A DNA stretch of 64,000 nucleotides, taken from Onthophagus taurus. Taxonomy: Eukaryota > Arthropoda > Insecta > Coleoptera > Scarabaeidae. Shown here one piece after another: positions 11,738 to 23,311 of this stretch. Position 1 is the first letter of the stretch; each line of letters opens with the position of its first letter. Location: the NCBI RefSeq assembly GCF_036711975.1, contig NC_091976.1:16678001-16742000 (forward strand). The letters run 5' to 3'. The notes beneath the pieces were generated by a model, which was given only the letters and a program-made list of their open reading frames with translations, was not told where the DNA came from and searched no databases. Position numbers and translations under genes: made by a program.

Positions 11738-13174
11738 TCAGAAGTATATGATAATTTGGTTTTTCCTACATAACTTTTCTAATACTGGACGAATCTTCAC
11801 ACAATTTTCAATGCATAACTAGTGAATATAATTATATTATATTCCAGAGGATACAATATATGCCAAAGCATAGAGGCGTGACAAATTTCTTTTGAAAATA
11901 GATGTCAGGCCTAGAAATAACTTTTATTTTAATTTTTTGTTTCGCGTTATTTTCACGTGATATTTTCTAAAAGTTATAAAATATTATTGTTAAGAATGAA
12001 TAAAATGAAAGCAGTTCGAGATTTGTCGGAATCGACCCTGAAGGCCATCATATAGGGTGCTCGACAAGGATGCACACAGATGCAGCTCACCACGCAGATA
12101 TCATCAGAATTGAAGACGTGGAGGACACTTGGTTGCTTCATGACGAAGAAACTAAAATGATAGACCTCAAATCACCACCCGGCTGGAGGATAGGCGCGAT
12201 GCTGTGCAGAGCGAATACACGGCTCACGACGGTGAACATTGGGCGAGAATTGTGGTGTTCTGCGCAGCGCCAACCGTTTACATCGACGGTCAAGAGGAGG
12301 CTGAAGGATGCAGGACTCATTGGTCGATGTCCGGTAAAGAAACCATTCGTTTCAACTAAGAACAGCACAACTGCACCCGGCAGCAATAGGAGAACGTCCC
12401 TGTGGAGCGACGAGAGCAAGTTCTTGCTATTCGAAACTGATGGCATATCAACAAGTACCTGCTTCCCACGATGAAGCATGTCGGTGGTTCCGTCATGGTG
12501 TGGGGGTGCTTCAGCGCTGCTATCACCGGCCCTCTGGTTCGCATTACGAGCACCATGGCCTGCCAGAAGTACAGGGACTGTCTGCAAGATGACATGTTTC
12601 CCTGGCCACGCAAAAGCATGGGTCAGTGTTGACCGTTTCAGCAAGACAATGATCCCAAGCACACATCCAGGAATGTCCAACTGGATCAAGCAGCGTTGAG
12701 TGGCGGTAATGGACTGGTGCAGCCAGAGCCCGGATCTCAACATCTTCAAACCACTGTGAGACACTCTTTGACACAAGTTGACGGGCATTTGGACCACTTC
12801 CGCTGACGAAAAGCTCCAACAGCTGCATGCGAAGTGGGTGAAGATCGACCAGTCTATTATATCAGTCCATCCTGTGATCAACAGGATGGGTTACCCAACC
12901 AAGTTCAATTAGTTCGATGTAGGTAGCTCAACATGGCTGATTGCCGTTCACGATTGTTATGTTGATATTTCTTGAGTTATGATTTATTTTTGTTACATCG
13001 CTTTATAGCGTATTTTCGTATTTTAATAAAAATAATTTTTTAATAACTCACAGTTGAAACGGATTCTTCTACACAAGTCTATGTCATTTGAAATGCATTG
13101 CAAAAACTATGGTGCAAAAATGGTCTACTTTCATAAAGTTATGTAGGAAAATCCAAATTATCATATACTTTTGA
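11738..13174 (+). mobile_element. Tc1/mariner element with inverted ends and decayed transposase
   Basis: The left end (TCAGAAGTATATGATAATTT from 11738) is matched by the complement of the right end (TCAAAAGTATATGATAATTT ending at 13174), and both continue into TTTTCCTACATAACTT. Between them the plus strand carries a Tc1-type transposase in pieces. It starts at about 11996 (MNKMKAVRDL, then a TAG), then has a paired-type DNA-binding region. WSDESKFLLFETDG with the first catalytic Asp lies near 12400. HVGGSVMVWGCFSAA and a QQDNDPKHTSRN-like block with the second Asp follow. Frameshifts and stops make it inactive. The 247-codon minus frame across it is a shadow. Confidence 0.75.
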
Positions 13175-13284
13175 TTTTATTTGTATAAATTACCAAAAAT
13201 TGGGTCTAGTTATTTTAGGATTAATTAAAAAAAGGAAACCAAGTCAATTAAAAAGTCTTTAATTTACACAACGTTTAAACTTAT

Positions 13285-15386
13285 TTACATCTTTGAAACA
13301 GGTTTAAGTCCCAATATATCAAAACATTGTGCCATAATAAGAGCTGTAGCTTCTGTTAACAACATCCGCCCGTCATTAACTTTAACAATATCCCCCGAAG
13401 AATCTTTTTCTACGCAATAACACGAATCATAAAATTCGGTAAACGTTGAAGAAATTTCGTAGATAAATTCACACAAATGATGTAAACATAAATCTTTAGT
13501 AATCTTAATCAAAACATCCGGAAAACGTAACAAAACCTTAACCAATTTCCATTCTTTTTCGTGATCAACCGAAATTTGACAAGTTTTTGAAATCTCTTTA
13601 ATCTTTTCTGGCGAATAATTAGCGTTTCTAGCTATAGATCGAATTCTTGTGTAAGCATATAATAAATAGACAGCGGTATTTCCTTTATCTTCTAACATTT
13701 TATCAAAAGAAAAAACGTATTCGTGATTGCGATTATGACACAAATCTGCATACTTTATGCAACCATAAGCAACAGATTCTTGAGCAGCTTTCAATTCTTC
13801 GGGTGTTAAAATTTCGTGGCGACCTTTCTCTTGTAATTTATCCAAAGCACGTTTTAAACCTTCATCTAATAAATCGATTAATCGTACTGTATCACCCGAT
13901 CGAGTTTTAAACTTCTTTTTATCTTCACCCAAAACGACACCGAATCCTACATGATCGACTCTATGATGTGATTTTAAAATACCAGCACGGCGAGCGCATT
14001 TAAAAATTGTTTCAAAATGAGTTGCTTGACCCGCATCGGTTACATAAGCGATCCAATCGCATTTATCTTCATGTAAACGTTGTTTTATTGCTGCCATATC
14101 CGATGTGTCATAGGTGAAACCCCCGTCGGATTTGCAAATCGTTAAAGGAATCCCAACGTTTTGTTCTCCCCACATTATTTTGCGACCATCATCTTCTTCT
14201 AAATATCCATTATCGTTTAATTCTTTAACGATGTCTTCCATGCGTTTTTGATAAAATGATTCACCACGTTCTGTGATTTTTATTTCTAAACGATCGTAAA
14301 TTTTTTGAAATTCTTGTCGGGACACATTACAAATTAATTCCCAAGCTTTGTGGTAATCCGGTTCAAAAGATTGAAGTTTAACAACACAAGCATACGCTTG
14401 CTTTTTAAATTCAGGGTCTTGATCGAATCGCGCTTTTGATTCTTTATAAAAAGCTTGTAAATCGCTAATTGGTGGTGATTTGGTTAAGTAATCGGGGAAT
14501 TTATCTTTAAGATGAGCAATCAGCATTCCAAATTGAGTACCCCAATCACCAACGTGATTAATACGTAAAACGTCGTGTCCTAAAAATTCTAATAGGCGAC
14601 ATATGCTTTCCCCAATGATTGTTGATCTTAAATGACCCACATGCATTTCTTTGGCGATATTTGGAGATGAAAAATCGACGAGGACGCGACATTTTTTGTC
14701 TATATTAGGTGGTTGAACCCCCTTTTCAAAAATTGTTGATAATGTGTTAACCCCAAACGATTTATTGATGAAAATATTTAGAAAACCTGCTCCAGCAATT
14801 TCAACTCTTTCAATGATTGGTGAGGATGGAAGTTTTTCGACAATTTTATTGGCAATATCTCTGGGGGATAATTTCTTCCCCATTTGTTTATATAAATTTG
14901 CAATTGGCATAGCAGAGTTACATTGATAGTCCCCAAATTTATTAGCTAAAGCAATTACTATAGGGGGATCAACTAAATCAGGAAAAGCTGATGTAATTGC
15001 AGTTGAAAAGATATCATTTAAATTGTCTTGTAAACTCTCCATTTTGTTGCTTAATTGAGGTGATTTATTAGATTCCTCAGCTATAGCCTATCAAAAAAAA
15101 ATTGTACTATACCTTACAAGAATAAATTATTAGATCTTACACGATTTAAAATGTTTAATCTATGTTGTAGCTTTATGTTCTCACTGGTTAAGTCAAGGAT
15201 TTCTTTTGATGCATTAGGTGCAGGTCGTTGTTCGACAACAGCTCGTTGTAATAAAACAAATTGGTCTTTTAACAATTGTAGTTGTTTCTCCTAAAATTGT
15301 ATTTTATGAAACCTAGAAAACATTAGTTTTTTTTTACTTACAGCCTCAACTATTTCTTCTTGGTATTCGCCGATAGTCTTTCCCAT
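13285..15386 (-). CDS. ArgRS: Cytosolic arginyl-tRNA synthetase
   Basis: Three exons (15342-15386, 15141-15290, 13285-15087) with GT-AG introns give a 665-residue protein, close to the usual ~660 for animal RARS. It charges tRNA-Arg with arginine in the cytosol and in animals is part of the multi-synthetase complex. Residues 1-80 ([15 protein letters not shown], then [16 protein letters not shown]) form the leucine-zipper-like extension of the long form. The Arg-tRNA N-terminal (Add-1) domain follows. The class I HIGH motif appears as HVGH near residue 214, after SPNIAKEM. The [17 protein letters not shown] segment occupies the KMSKS position, degenerate as is normal for this enzyme. The C-terminal anticodon-binding (DALR) domain ends in LGLKPVSKM. 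The start ATG at 15386 is the first in the zipper exon. A variant poly(A) signal ATTAAA lies about 22 nt after the stop (13258-13263). No odd residues were noticed. Confidence 0.93.
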
Positions 15387-15915
15387 TCTAAATTATAATA
15401 AATAAATGGATGTAAAGGAAATAAATGTATTTTGAAGCGCACGTGAAGGTTTCGTAAAAATTAATGTGTTGTCAAGAATGAAGGAGGTTAACTTGTGTAG
15501 TTGGTTGTCTATCCTCCGGTCAAGTTAATATTGTTCCAACACACCAAAATGAGTACCTATAACTGTAATGTTGCTCTTTTTTGAAATAAAGGATGCTCAA
15601 CATTTTAATTGTTTTCATTCATTTCTTAAACAGAGCAAGGACCCGAGAAGAGGAAATGGAGTATTGGGGAATTTCTGTAGCGACAGGATTACTAGAGATA
15701 GTGGCAAAAGAATGATTGATTTCTGCAAGATTACCTACACCCCAGAAACTGAATATGCTATATTAGGTATAAAAGTTATAAGATGAGCGGAAATAGATTC
15801 TCACCACAAACTAGTCATAACAGATACAAGATTCTATGCAAGAAAATCAAACTACCATAAAAGGAATTATTAACGCATATAACAGATAGAAAAAAGATGG
15901 ATAAAACTTAAAACT
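15387..15915. other. 5' flank of ArgRS and a LINE endonuclease scrap
   Basis: The first 200 bp presumably hold the ArgRS 5'UTR and promoter. At about 15630-15790 on the plus strand the reading RRGNGVLGNF followed by SGKRMIDFCKITYT resembles the endonuclease region of RTE-type LINEs (NERG--LI-FC-----I-NT). It is short and isolated. Confidence 0.45.
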
Positions 15916-17490
15916 ACAGTAGGGTAAATGCACCGGTTGTGGTTACTGCTTCTATTCCAGATTTCAGCAGAGAAGCTTATAAGTTTCTTGTATATTCTAT
16001 AGATGGCGTTTTAATACTGTGCGTGTTTAAACTTGAGTAAATCATACTAAATTTTACTTCATACGTGTCCAGATGACGGTGCACTTTGTGTCATTTAGGT
16101 TAAGAAACAAGAGGTAAGTATTAAGCATGTTTTTTACTTTTGCTTTAGGAACAAACATTGAAATAGGTTTGAAAACATTTTTTAATGTTTAACAACGTTA
16201 TTTAAATAGTTTATATCTATTTTCTATCTCATTTATACGAAAATTAACGATGTCCACTAATGGTAGTCATTAAGCAAAGAATTCTGGCGTTATTCTTTTT
16301 ACACTACCACCTCATACAAGCCATAAGTTGCAGCCACTTGACAAATGTGTATATGGTCCTCTAAAACGTTATTATAATGAGACCTGTAGATCCTGGCTTG
16401 CAATAAATCCTGGAAAAAGGATAACAATTTACGAGAGTGCTGAACTGTTATGGATTTGAAAGCACAGCTATTTTTCCAATAAATAAATATGTGTACGGAG
16501 ACGATGAGTATTTTACAGCAGATGTAACAGATAGATTAGGAAGTGAGCAGCCCACATCAACTAGTAAAGAAACAGAAAATCCACGTCCAACAACTCCTTT
16601 AGGTCAAGTCATACCATCAACCAGTACATCCAGTAAGTGTTCTTCTGTGATACCGGGGAAAGATTCGCCATCAAAGAATAATATGCCAGCCTCCAATTTT
16701 GTGTCACCAGAGATGTTGCGCCCATATTCGAAAGCCAGTACAGAAGAGAGTATAACTAAAAGGGGTGGGAGGAAGAAAAAGAGAACAGAAGTTTTGACAA
16801 GCTCGTCAGTTATGAATAAGCTAGAAGAAGAAATCATGCAAAAATCGAGACAGGAAAGTTTAAAGCAAAAGAAAAATATGGAAAAGAGTGATAGAAAACA
16901 AAAGAAAAAACCCATTATGGAACTTATAGAATCCACAAGTGAGAGTGAAAATGAGATGTCGGACTTATCAAATGATTCGAATGATGAATTATCAGAGAAT
17001 TCTATAGAGAATTTTATGCAAATATTGTGGTTAATTCATTTGTTTTAGTCAAGTTTGCAACAAAAAAAACCATAAAATATTTTGTTGGGATAGTGGAAAA
17101 TATTAATACGGAAGATGATGCAGTAGTACCAATTGGTGATATTGTTGCCGTTCTTCCACCACCTTTAAATTCTGGAGGTACCTCTAGATTGCAAACCACT
17201 TATAGATTTGGTATTGACCTTAGTGGCTATAACGTGGTGTAATTCCGACTTGTTTCATTCTTCTCCTTATTATTCTAGTTGGATGACCACTGTGTCCCAT
17301 GTATGTAGCCACTGTACCCCGCGTGTGGGGTACAGTGGCTAAAAAGCTTTTTTTTAAATAAATTATTTATAAGTACCAAAAACTCTATTATAATCCTGTA
17401 AACTACATATCAATGAAGGCGCTCATAGAAGAGAAAAAAAATAAAATCCAAAAAAGTGGCCACTGTGACCCGCTCTCCCCTACGTGTATT
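15916..17490 (+). mobile_element. pogo-type transposase remnant A (C-terminal half)
   Basis: Starting near 16266, after several stops, the plus strand reads GVILFTLPPHTSHKLQPLD, KCVYGPLKRYYNETCRSWL and INPGKRITIYE. A frameshift leads to NCYGFESTAIFPINKYVY and VTDRL. This is the C-terminal part of the DDE domain and the following tail of pogo/CENP-B-like transposases. A Ser/Thr- and Lys-rich linker (to about 17040) is followed in another frame by a terminal domain (FVGIVENI, then LPPPLNSGGTSR and FGIDLSGYNVV). The GC-richer motifs near 15917 and 17462-17488 look like poorly matching ends. The element lacks its N-terminal half. Confidence 0.65.
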
Positions 17491-17689
17491 TACCCGTTAT
17501 GCCGACTTAGGCCACTTGATGATCACACTTGGAACTCAAATCATTTGTTGTGGCCACACATTAGAACAAGATAGAAAATCTTAAACTATACGAAATAAAA
17601 AAGCACGAAAAATGTAAAATAATGTATCTATTAATCTACCTTTCCAGACCATGATTTCGAGAAAATAATTTCAATATCCTGAGAGTGCC

Positions 17690-18520
17690 ATGCAGGATGC
17701 GCTGAGATCTATTAGAGAGGACAACCTTCCAATAGCAACAGCGTGCAAAAAATATAATGTCCCAAGAACATCTGCTTGAAATAGGCTGAGTGGGACAACT
17801 GTTGATGACTGTCGTCGGGTTGGTCCTGCATGTGTCCTGGGAGAAGAACCAGAAAGAAAGCTAGTGAATGGGATCCTCAAATGCGCTTTCAGGGGATTTC
17901 CTATTAATAGAGAAGGCCTACTGTACTCGGTACAAAAAATTATTAAAGACTGTAATTTAAGTACAAAATTCACTAATAATACACCAGAACGGGAATGGTT
18001 TGATTCGTTTATGAAACGCCACCCCGAAATAACCAAAAAGTAAGCCGAGTTTATAACAAGGCTAGACCGGCTGTTTCAAAATATAATATTCGACAGTGGT
18101 TTAAAGAAATTAAAGAACTCTTAGGGCCAGATAGTATTGTATTGGAACGTCGTACCAACAATATCATTTTATTACATATTACGAAGATAAACCAGATACA
18201 CAAAACAACGTAACCACAAAGCAAAATAATGAAGTAAATGAAAATGGCGAGCAAACACAAAGATAAATAAATTTCTTAAGGGTTGGAGCATATGTGATAA
18301 TTAAATATGATAAAAATATTTATCCAGCCAAAATTGTAAACGAGGATGGAGGTGAATATTATTGTTTTGCAATGAAGAAAACTGGAAAAGAGAACTGGAA
18401 ATGGCCTCATGATCTTCTCTGGTACAATGAGAAAGATATTATTTTAGAAATAAGGGATCCATCGGTAGTAAATTCGCGTGGAGTTTATGCAGTTCCGGAA
18501 ATGAAAATATTCCCTAAATA
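17690..18520 (+). mobile_element. pogo-type transposase remnant B (internally deleted)
   Basis: The N-terminal half survives here. A psq-type helix-turn-helix (LRSIREDNLPIATACKKYNV then PRTS) is followed by LGEEPERKLVNGILKCAFRG, the CENP-B-type second DNA-binding region (FTNNTPEREWF, FMKRHPE). The DDE core is missing. At 18285-18520 the typical C-terminal domain resumes (VGAYVIIKYDKNIYPAKIV, then RGVYAVPEMKIFPK). Sequences rich in GGCCACA and TGGTCAT at 17509-17560 and 18660-18720 are roughly inverted and may be the element's ends. Remnant A and this copy lie head to tail. Confidence 0.65.
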
Positions 18521-18849
18521 GGCTACATTTGTTCATTTATTCTTTTTATTTTGAATATTTATTTATTTATATTTTGGAATATGTTGTTCGGTTGTTCCAT
18601 GAGTTCTTTAATAAAATATTTGTTTATAATAATTGTAGCAAGCATCTTTTCAATACCTACTGGCCACAACTGATACCTTTAATGACCACAACTAGTGAAA
18701 TGATGACCACAAGTGGCAAAAGTGCACATTCCATGAATTTCATTTATTTGCTATTTGCCCAGTATTTAAAAACTTTAAAACGAACTTTAAAGCTAAAGAA
18801 AATAACTTTAACAAAAAAAACTAGTTTTCAAATTCTCTCAAAGAACAAA

Positions 18850-19190
18850 ATGGTGGAGTAAGTAATGAGTGGACATGAACGATGCATCTACCAACAAAAA
18901 TAGAAGAAGATAGGCAGTGTTACATAAACAAGAGGTACGAACTTAAATAAGTAGTTAGAAAAGCAAAGAATAAAGTATGGAAAGACTTTGGCCAAGAAAT
19001 ACAGGGAAAGTTTAAAGACTATATGGCTAAACGGCATGTAGTATAAATGACAGACCTGGTATAAATATTGCGAAGGGAGGACAAGGGAGGCATTCTTATA
19101 CTTGATTGCAGTGTTCAATGGTATATGAAAGAAAACCATTTGGAAAGCCATGGAAGTGACATGAACACCTGACAAATTAATCAAGTCACA
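18850..19190 (+). mobile_element. LINE fragment (endonuclease/RT linker region)
   Basis: The plus strand reads, with stops, VVRKAKNKVWKDFGQEIQGK followed by FKDYMAKRHV. This resembles the Lys-rich linker between endonuclease and reverse transcriptase in RTE-like LINEs. It is too short for firm classification. Confidence 0.35.
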
Positions 19191-19627
19191 AGAGCGTTGT
19201 ATAAAAGAACAACAACAATAGTCAGAATAACGGGGATGGAATCTAAAAGTTTTAATATTGAGGTTTACCTTCGTTTTCAGACTTTGAGAAGACGCTAATG
19301 TTTTCTTCTTCTTATTGTTTACCGCTTACTGCCATATACTCCACCAGCAGCGACAAGCTATAAGTAAAGTAATAATTTACATCCTAGATGCTTCTAATGA
19401 TCTAACTCATCTAGTTCCTAGATGGTCTTTGTGATTGAGCAATTTTTGGTTTCTAAGGATGGTAGACTTCAAGGACCCAAAGTCAAGTTTTTAGACAGTT
19501 GTAGTTGTTTATACTTCTGTACCTACTACAGTTTGGGCCTTTCCGAACTCGTTACCTAAGTTCAAGCATTTCCTTATTAAGTTTTCTTTGCCACTATCAG
19601 TGTGGTTTTCACATATTAGGTTAGACA
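19191..19627. other. Unassigned spacer left of galectin copy 1
   Basis: No gene is seen. A short segment around 19330-19400 (CAGCGACAAGC, then AGTAATAATTTACATC) recurs near 22060-22095, left of galectin copy 2. The old duplication may therefore have included more flank than the promoter. Confidence 0.35.
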
Positions 19628-19854
19628 TTATATGATTAACAATTTTTTAATATTCTCAATTTTAAAAATACATTAGAAAAGAGGGTCAAGAACAGTGTAA
19701 ATAACCTATTCTTTGATAAAAACTTTATTTTTGTTTGTGTACCTTATTTTCATGGTGGTTAAAAGGAAATATTCTTCCTGTTTATCACAGAATTTGTTTG
19801 CTATTTAATCTAAACCAACCAAATAAATAAATTAGTTCTTCTAAAACTATCGAC
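19628..19854 (+). promoter_or_regulatory. Probable promoter/5'UTR of galectin copy 1
   Basis: This 5' flank is matched almost base for base by 23312-23571 upstream of copy 2 (for example TATATGATTAACAATTTTTT and CTTTGATAAAAACTTT). Conservation runs straight into the first coding exon. No TATA or initiator could be fixed. Confidence 0.4.
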
Positions 19855-20388
19855 ATGACCGTAAGTCATTTTATGGTACTTTTATTTCTGTTATTTTAGT
19901 ATTTATTATTTTAGAGTAATTATGAATTTTTATATTCTCCTGCCTGGGGGTCAAAATTTAAAGTACGAGGAATCCCGGATAGGGATGGTACAAGTTTTGA
20001 TATAAATTTAGTACATAATTTATCTAAACAACACATATTTCACCTGAATATTCATTACACCAAAAATAACATTGTTTTTGATACTATGGATATGAATAAT
20101 AAATGGGATAAGCAAGAAGTAACTGACAATAATCCTATTCGAGCAGGAATCGAATTTGTAGCAGAAGTTACATGCAACAAAGAAGAATATATAGTAAGAA
20201 TATTAAATATAATTTTACAGTTAATAAATGTTTTAATTATATTGCAGCTGACGATTAACGGAACTTGGACACGTAAATTTAAACACAGACATAATTATTT
20301 ACACACAGATCGTTTATTAATTGGCGGTGATATACTTTTAATGGAAATTATTCCAAATGTAATTACTCTAGAACCATGTGATAAATAA
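19855..20388 (+). CDS. Galectin-like single-domain protein, copy 1
   Basis: Three exons (19855-19860, 19915-20193, 20248-20388) with GT-AG introns give 141 residues, the size of one galectin carbohydrate-recognition domain. The first exon encodes only Met-Thr, a layout also seen in other galectin genes. The fold is recognised from FDINL, HIFHLNIHYTKNNIVF (position of the H-x-N-x-R strand), NNKWDKQE (position of W-x-x-E), IRAGIEFVAEVTCNKEEY, LTINGTW, and FKHRHNYLHTDRLLIGGDI near the C-terminus. Galectins are cytosolic or non-classically secreted beta-galactoside binders, and no signal peptide is seen. The sugar-binding set is altered: His replaces the Arg after H-x-N, and W-x-x-E spacing is shifted by one, so lactose binding is doubtful. 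The AATAAA at 20384-20389 overlaps the stop codon. The next one downstream (about 20668) is 280 bp away. Confidence 0.7.
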
Positions 20389-20491
20389 AGGATTAAATTA
20401 TATTAATTTTTGTATTTACACTGTTAGTACTTAAACCTTTTTAAATAATTTCAAATAATGGTCAGATAAAATTAGCACATATCTGAGCTTG

Positions 20492-20521
20492 TAATGCAAA
20501 TGTAGTAACCCATTTGCATTA
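20492..20521. repeat. Short palindrome with two inverted ATGCAAAT octamers
   Basis: TAATGCAAATG (20492-20502), loop TAGTAACC, then the exact complement CATTTGCATTA. Each arm holds ATGCAAAT, the POU-factor octamer. It lies about 100 bp after galectin copy 1. Binding is not shown by the sequence. Confidence 0.6.
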
Positions 20522-20567
20522 TAAGATAGAAGTATATCATAAGAAGGTAAAATGCCATATTAACTAA

Positions 20568-20930
20568 GTGGCAAAAAAAATGCAACACCTCGAAATTTTT
20601 ACAAGTAATTTGTATTTATTTCAGTAGTGAATCATAACAATTGAAAAAAAATATCAACAATTTATGTCAATAAAATATTACATCCCCACGATTGTTTATC
20701 TACCCACTATATATCTACCCAATATATACCTACTATATAACTCTGCGAGGCATGCTCTGAATGAGATGTGAATGGTATCTTGTGGAAGCTCATCCCAGGT
20801 TTGCTGTAGATGACGACGAAGTTCCTCATCATATTCCACACATACTCGATCGGGTATGGGGAAGGAAGCACAACGACCACTACTTTATTTAAGCAGTATA
20901 GGTACCATTCCATAGATACTTTCCAACATC
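20568..20930 (-). mobile_element. Tc1-like transposase C-terminal fragment
   Basis: Beginning with an AT-rich end that includes ATGCAACACCTCG, the minus strand then reads SPYPIEYVWNMM. A frameshift leads to LRRHLQQTWDELPQDTIHI and FRACLAEL. This is the C-terminal end of a Tc1-type transposase (SPDLNPIEHVW with the third catalytic residue, then the W-E-P tail). The third catalytic region is altered (SPYPIEY). A similar terminal sequence occurs near 62184. Confidence 0.6.
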
Positions 20931-21724
20931 TTTGTTACATTATTCATGTACACCAGAAATAGTAGTGGCCCAAAGTTCAATTCGGGCAGCATCATGTAGA
21001 GAAGAAGCCTTCATAGAGAAATTGTGCTGCCGATGTAGTAAATAAAATTTCATTAATAATAGCAATGTAGAACTAAATTTAAGATTATTTAGCTTATTCA
21101 ACAAATTGAAATGGTCGAGTTGATAGAACGCCATTCGTTAAATTCGTCAATATTCTAGTCTACAGGATCTAATTGAATGAGATCTAAATTATTCTGCAAA
21201 AGCATCGATAATTATTAATTACAAGCGTTTATGCCATTTAGAAGACGCAAAGTAAGAAGCTCGTTTGCACTATGACTAATTGATGAAATTAGATTGATAA
21301 ACGAACACAAATTAATATCAATCACGAGAACTATCGAATTCTGCGCAATTGTAATCGTAGATGTAAAAATGCTAAAAGGTGTTACTTCTATCATAACTGT
21401 CCGATGAACACAACACAAAATGCTTTTGATTGTAATTCGATGGTGAGGTTTCTGTGTTGATCATGAATGTTACAAATAAGGAAACTGCTGCTAAAAAAAT
21501 GCTTACACCCTTCTGTTCTTTTCCATGAACTCAAAAGTGTGGACTCTGATGGTATTGATCCCAACCTTCTCCTTCCTATTTTGATTATAATTCCCCAATT
21601 TGGATTTATATTTTTAATTTTCATTTAAACGGTCTTCACGTCTATCAATATGCAAAACTGCTCAATTGGTGGTTCTGGTCAAAAGCTGTTTGAGGTATTT
21701 AGCTTAATCCATCTATATTGTTAT
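20931..21724. other. Unassigned DNA between galectin copies
   Basis: Open frames on the minus strand (20940-21134, 21215-21418, 21391-21624) show no domains. I see nothing recognisable here. Confidence 0.3.
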
Positions 21725-21935
21725 CTATCCATAGTTTTTTTTTTTTTCTGCGGGCTGCATGGAGGAGTGGATCGTGACTATGTTACGAGCCAAACGCAGT
21801 CCATTTGGTTGCAACCCCGTTCTTTGTAGTCATATATTGCTTTTGTATTTTTTTTTTTTTGTATATTTATGTTTGATTTTTTTTATGTTAAATATGTAAA
21901 GTATGTGGGTTATGCCAATAAATATTATTATTATT
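21725..21935 (+). mobile_element. LINE 3'-end-like fragment
   Basis: A T-rich segment with CTGCGGGCTGCATGGAGG ends in CCAATAAATATTATTATTAT. The same kind of AATAAA plus TTATTATTATT tail ends the LINEs at 59370 (plus) and 30182 (minus). No coding sequence remains. Confidence 0.4.
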
Positions 21936-22339
21936 TCAATACTTAAATTCAACATATTTCAATAGCCTCTCAGGTATAAGTGATCACCCATGAGCGTTAA
22001 GATAATTTGAATTGCAATCGGGATTTTGAAGAAATTGGTAGTACATTACGTTCCACTAGGAGCGACAGGAAATAAATCAAGTAATAATTTACATCATAGA
22101 TGTTTTCTTGTTTAAAAAGTGTTTGATATTTTAAAGGCATGCAACCACGTTTTCGATATGTTCACAGTTGTGTAACTTTCAGATGGCGATAATAAAATAA
22201 TTCAATAAAAAACAAACTTATAGCTTTTACAGGATTCAAGTATACAAATTAATAAGTTGTATTAACATTAGAAATTCATGCTGTTGTAGTATCTGACATC
22301 TCACCATCCATAGGTGATTGCAAATACCGTTGGTTTGGA

Positions 22340-22790
22340 TTTTCTGTTGGTGAAGAAGTTGCAAGCGAATTATTCTTAATGAATCAATGTCATAAATCTC
22401 CCATCTCAAGTTTGACCGAGACTAAACGAAATGATTTCCAATGTTGTATCAACGAGATATTAATTGTATCGTCTTGGCCTTAGCGTAATCAAGCCATGTC
22501 ACACTTCTTCATTCTAAGTTTGACCGAGGCATTGTAAAATTATCTACAACTTTATATCAATGTCTTATTAACTGTAGCCTCTCGGCCTCGACTTAATCAA
22601 GTTATATCAAAAATTCCATGTTTTAAGTTTGTACCAGGTACACCAAAATTATTTCCAACTTTGTATCGATGTGGTATTCATTGTAATGTCTTGGCTTGCT
22701 CGCACTGTATTATGAATCCCACATCCTAAACCTAACCAAGTGACAACAATGATTTCTAACCTTGTATCTCTGAGGCTTAGAGCAAAATAG
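22340..22790. repeat. Degenerate ~109-bp tandem repeat, about four copies
   Basis: The landmark AAGTTTGACCGAG recurs at about 22407 and 22516, then as AAGTTTGTACCAG at about 22625 and AACCTAACCAAG near 22729. Each is followed by an ATTTCCAACTTTGTATC-like block and a TCTTGGCCTCG-like block. Copies are diverged but keep order and spacing. Confidence 0.6.
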
Positions 22791-22792
22791 TA

Positions 22793-22932
22793 ATCATCAA
22801 CATGACATTTATCATTATTTCGTTTAAATTAATTCTATTTTTCCTCTTCTATTCGTAGGAATCAAAATAGTAATCATCATCATGATATTTATCACTGTTT
22901 CGTTTAAATTGATTCAACGTTACCTCTTCCAT
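22793..22932. repeat. 70-bp direct duplication
   Basis: CAAAATAGTAATCATCA at 22793 recurs at 22863. Both copies continue through ATGA(C/T)ATTTATCA and TTTCGTTTAAATT to CCTCTTC and CGTAGGAAT. It directly follows the 109-bp repeat. Confidence 0.7.
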
Positions 22933-23311
22933 GCGTAGGAATTTTTGCAATTCGCTTTGTATCTCATTTTGATTGATAATGATCTCTTCCCATTTGATGG
23001 TTTAAGGTTATTTCGTTTATTCTTACGAAATATCCTCATTATAATATTAAGAAAATTACACGTGATTAAATTTATCATCTCTTCAAACTCCACGTAATCG
23101 ATTTAAAATATATATGTTAGGTTTTGAGTATATATTCAGATTAGTTCAGATTAATTCTTGAATTAATGCACTGCCTATTTTCATTAATAGTATTAGTACC
23201 TATTGCAGATGTATTGGTTATAATAATTAAAATGTTTAGGATTACGGATATGTTTGAATCGTTTGAGGTGATCGGATAGATATTTATTTATGTCAAATTC
23301 AAGCTAAACTC

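Noticed and set aside
12138-12881. 247-codon minus-strand open frame
   Set aside because: It lies antisense to a decayed Tc1 transposase whose plus-strand frames have clear catalytic motifs; the long frame has no domain and is a shadow.
16604-16936. 110-codon minus-strand frame rich in Phe and Ser
   Set aside because: Shadow of the Lys/Ser-rich linker of the pogo remnant on the plus strand.
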